Origin: Opitutia bacterium
GTDB lineage: Bacteria > Verrucomicrobiota > Verrucomicrobiia > Opitutales > UBA953
Length of the DNA stretch: 8,004 nucleotides
NCBI GenBank assembly: GCA_947460445.1
Contig: CANHHS010000068.1
Location: 1-8,004 of the forward strand
Direction of reading: 5' to 3'
The stretch's first letter is position 1. Each line of letters starts with the position of its first letter. Position numbers and translations under genes: made by a program. Shown one piece after another: positions 6,962-8,004 of this stretch. The notes under the pieces were generated by a model. That model ran no database searches and had not been told where the DNA came from. It saw only the letters and a list, made by a program, of their open reading frames with translations.

Positions 6962-7840
6962 ATGCGCTTCGGACTTAACACTTTCCTTTATGCGAGCCCC
7001 TTCACGGATGCGAAAGCTCCGGGGCTGCTTCGTAAATTTGCACGCTGGGGTTTTGACACGGCCGAAGTCGCCATTGAAGATCCTAAGCACGTCAACCCAC
7101 GTCGTTTGCGAGAAGTGGCCGATAAAGCCGGCATCAAGATTGGCTCGGTTTGTGCCGCGCTTGGACCAGGCCGCGATTTGCGAGGAACTCCGGCTGAACA
7201 GCGCACCTCGATGCGCTACCTAACGGCCTTGGTTGATCACGCTGCCGAACTTGGTGCGAATCAGTTGATTGGCCCGCTTTATTCTGTGGTTGGTCGTGCG
7301 GAAGCCTATGATGCAAAGACAAAAGCAGCTCATTGGAAATCGGTTGTGCGCAATTTACGCGAACTCGCTGACCATGCTGAAGCCCGCGGCGTTATTCTTG
7401 CGATTGAGCCGCTGAATCGATTTGAGACAGATTTTCTGAATACAGTTGAACAAGGGATTGCGCTGGTACGCGACATTGAGAGCCCTGCAGCGGGTCTCTT
7501 GCTCGACACCTTTCACATGAACATTGAGGAAAAAGATCAGGCCGATGCGATCCGTCGGGCCGGTCGCCACCTCGTTCATTTCCATGCTTGTGGCACCGAT
7601 CGAGGTGTCCCGGGTGACGACCATTTAGACTGGCCTGCGATTGTCGCTGCACTTCGTGCGATTCGGTACGACGGCGATGTCGTCATTGAATCCTTCACCC
7701 CTGACGTCGAAGTGATTGCAAAAGCTGCAGCAATTTGGCGTTCCATCGTTCCCCGTAAGGATGACATTCCTGAGCGCGGTCTCGCCCACCTTCATAAGGT
7801 CTTCGGCAAGGGAACCAAACGTCCCTCCCGCAGGTCTTAA
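6962..7840 (+). CDS. Sugar 3-epimerase, D-tagatose/D-psicose 3-epimerase family
   Basis: A 292-aa TIM-barrel protein of the xylose isomerase-like superfamily (D-tagatose 3-epimerase is about 290 aa). The four metal ligands are in place: E149 in AIEPLNRFETD, D182 in LLDTFHMNIEE, H208 in HFHACGTDRGVPGDDHLDW and E243 in VIESF. The pairing of NRFETD with DTFHMNIEE is typical of the ketose 3-epimerase group, which interconverts C3 epimers of free ketohexoses with Mn2+ or similar. Superfamily members with other substrates (for example inosose dehydratase or hydroxypyruvate isomerase) are less likely. The ATG at 6962 (MRFGLNTFLYASPF) fits the first barrel strand; the ATG at 6950 adds MDFL. A basic tail, KGTKRPSRRS, ends the protein. 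The ThuA-like gene starts 12 nt later, so they are probably co-transcribed for sugar use. Confidence 0.9.
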   Translation: MRFGLNTFLYASPFTDAKAPGLLRKFARWGFDTAEVAIEDPKHVNPRRLREVADKAGIKIGSVCAALGPGRDLRGTPAEQRTSMRYLTALVDHAAELGANQLIGPLYSVVGRAEAYDAKTKAAHWKSVVRNLRELADHAEARGVILAIEPLNRFETDFLNTVEQGIALVRDIESPAAGLLLDTFHMNIEEKDQADAIRRAGRHLVHFHACGTDRGVPGDDHLDWPAIVAALRAIRYDGDVVIESFTPDVEVIAKAAAIWRSIVPRKDDIPERGLAHLHKVFGKGTKRPSRRS

Positions 7841-7852
7841 GCCTCACACCTT

Positions 7853-8004
7853 ATGCGCCACATCCTCTTAACCTTCCTCCTCTTTGCCTCGCTCGGTGCT
7901 GCCGAAAAGAAGCAAGTCCTCCTTGTTGCTGGACGTCCCAGCCACGGACCAGGCGAACACGAGCACAACGCCGGCGTGCAACTTCTCGCTAAGTGTCTGC
8001 GCGA
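7853..8004 (+). CDS. ThuA-like secreted protein, N-terminal part (cut by window end)
   Basis: Fifty codons from the ATG at 7853 run off the window. MRHILLTFLLFASLGAAEK is a signal peptide. The mature protein begins KKQVLLVAGRPSHGPGEHEHN, then AGVQLLAKCL, which matches the start of the ThuA-like (trehalose-utilisation, class I glutamine amidotransferase-like fold) domain in many Planctomycetes and Verrucomicrobia proteins. These are often large secreted proteins with extra domains; what follows here cannot be seen. The reaction is not established. It lies 12 nt after the epimerase, so a shared transcript is likely. No Shine-Dalgarno sequence precedes it. Confidence 0.8.
   Translation, partial: MRHILLTFLLFASLGAAEKKQVLLVAGRPSHGPGEHEHNAGVQLLAKCLR

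Overview
The window looks like a chromosomal segment of a Gram-negative bacterium, most likely of the Verrucomicrobiota (Opitutae-like) or a relative. This is inferred from the gene set: a RecA with a Ser/Ala-rich N-terminus, an LpxL-type lipid A acyltransferase and a TonB protein (outer membrane present), a secreted GH16 glycoside hydrolase, and a sugar epimerase next to a secreted ThuA-like protein, a gene type common in Planctomycetes and Verrucomicrobia. Almost none of the starts has a recognisable Shine-Dalgarno sequence. The lineage is an inference, not proven.

Layout. At 1-127 lies the 3' end of radC (+). From 128 to 580 there is no protein gene. This gap holds a hairpin right after radC, an array of GACTAAR heptamers present in both orientations that forms a large inverted repeat (151-298), a probable structured small RNA on the minus strand (about 314-480) with its own promoter and U-tract, and the recA terminator hairpin (534-557). 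recA (581-1675, -) follows, and its upstream region carries a GAAC-N4-GTTC palindrome overlapping a TATAGT -10, a convincing LexA/SOS operator. Divergent from recA come sixA and a tonB-like gene (+, 3 nt apart). Then come a secreted GH16 enzyme (-), divergent from a GT4 glycosyltransferase (+), whose end overlaps tail-to-tail with lpxL/htrB (-). Upstream of lpxL on the same strand is a YdjM-family membrane protein gene. Divergent from that is a D-tagatose/D-psicose 3-epimerase-family gene (+), followed after 12 nt by the start of a ThuA-like protein cut by the window end.

How the genes relate. Two themes are visible. One is DNA repair (radC, recA with SOS control). The other is envelope and carbohydrate biology (lpxL, GT4, TonB, GH16, epimerase, ThuA-like). 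The protein genes are recognisable families. The least explained parts are the 128-530 intergenic structures: the heptamer inverted repeat and the candidate small RNA. I did not find strong evidence for a wholly new multi-gene system.
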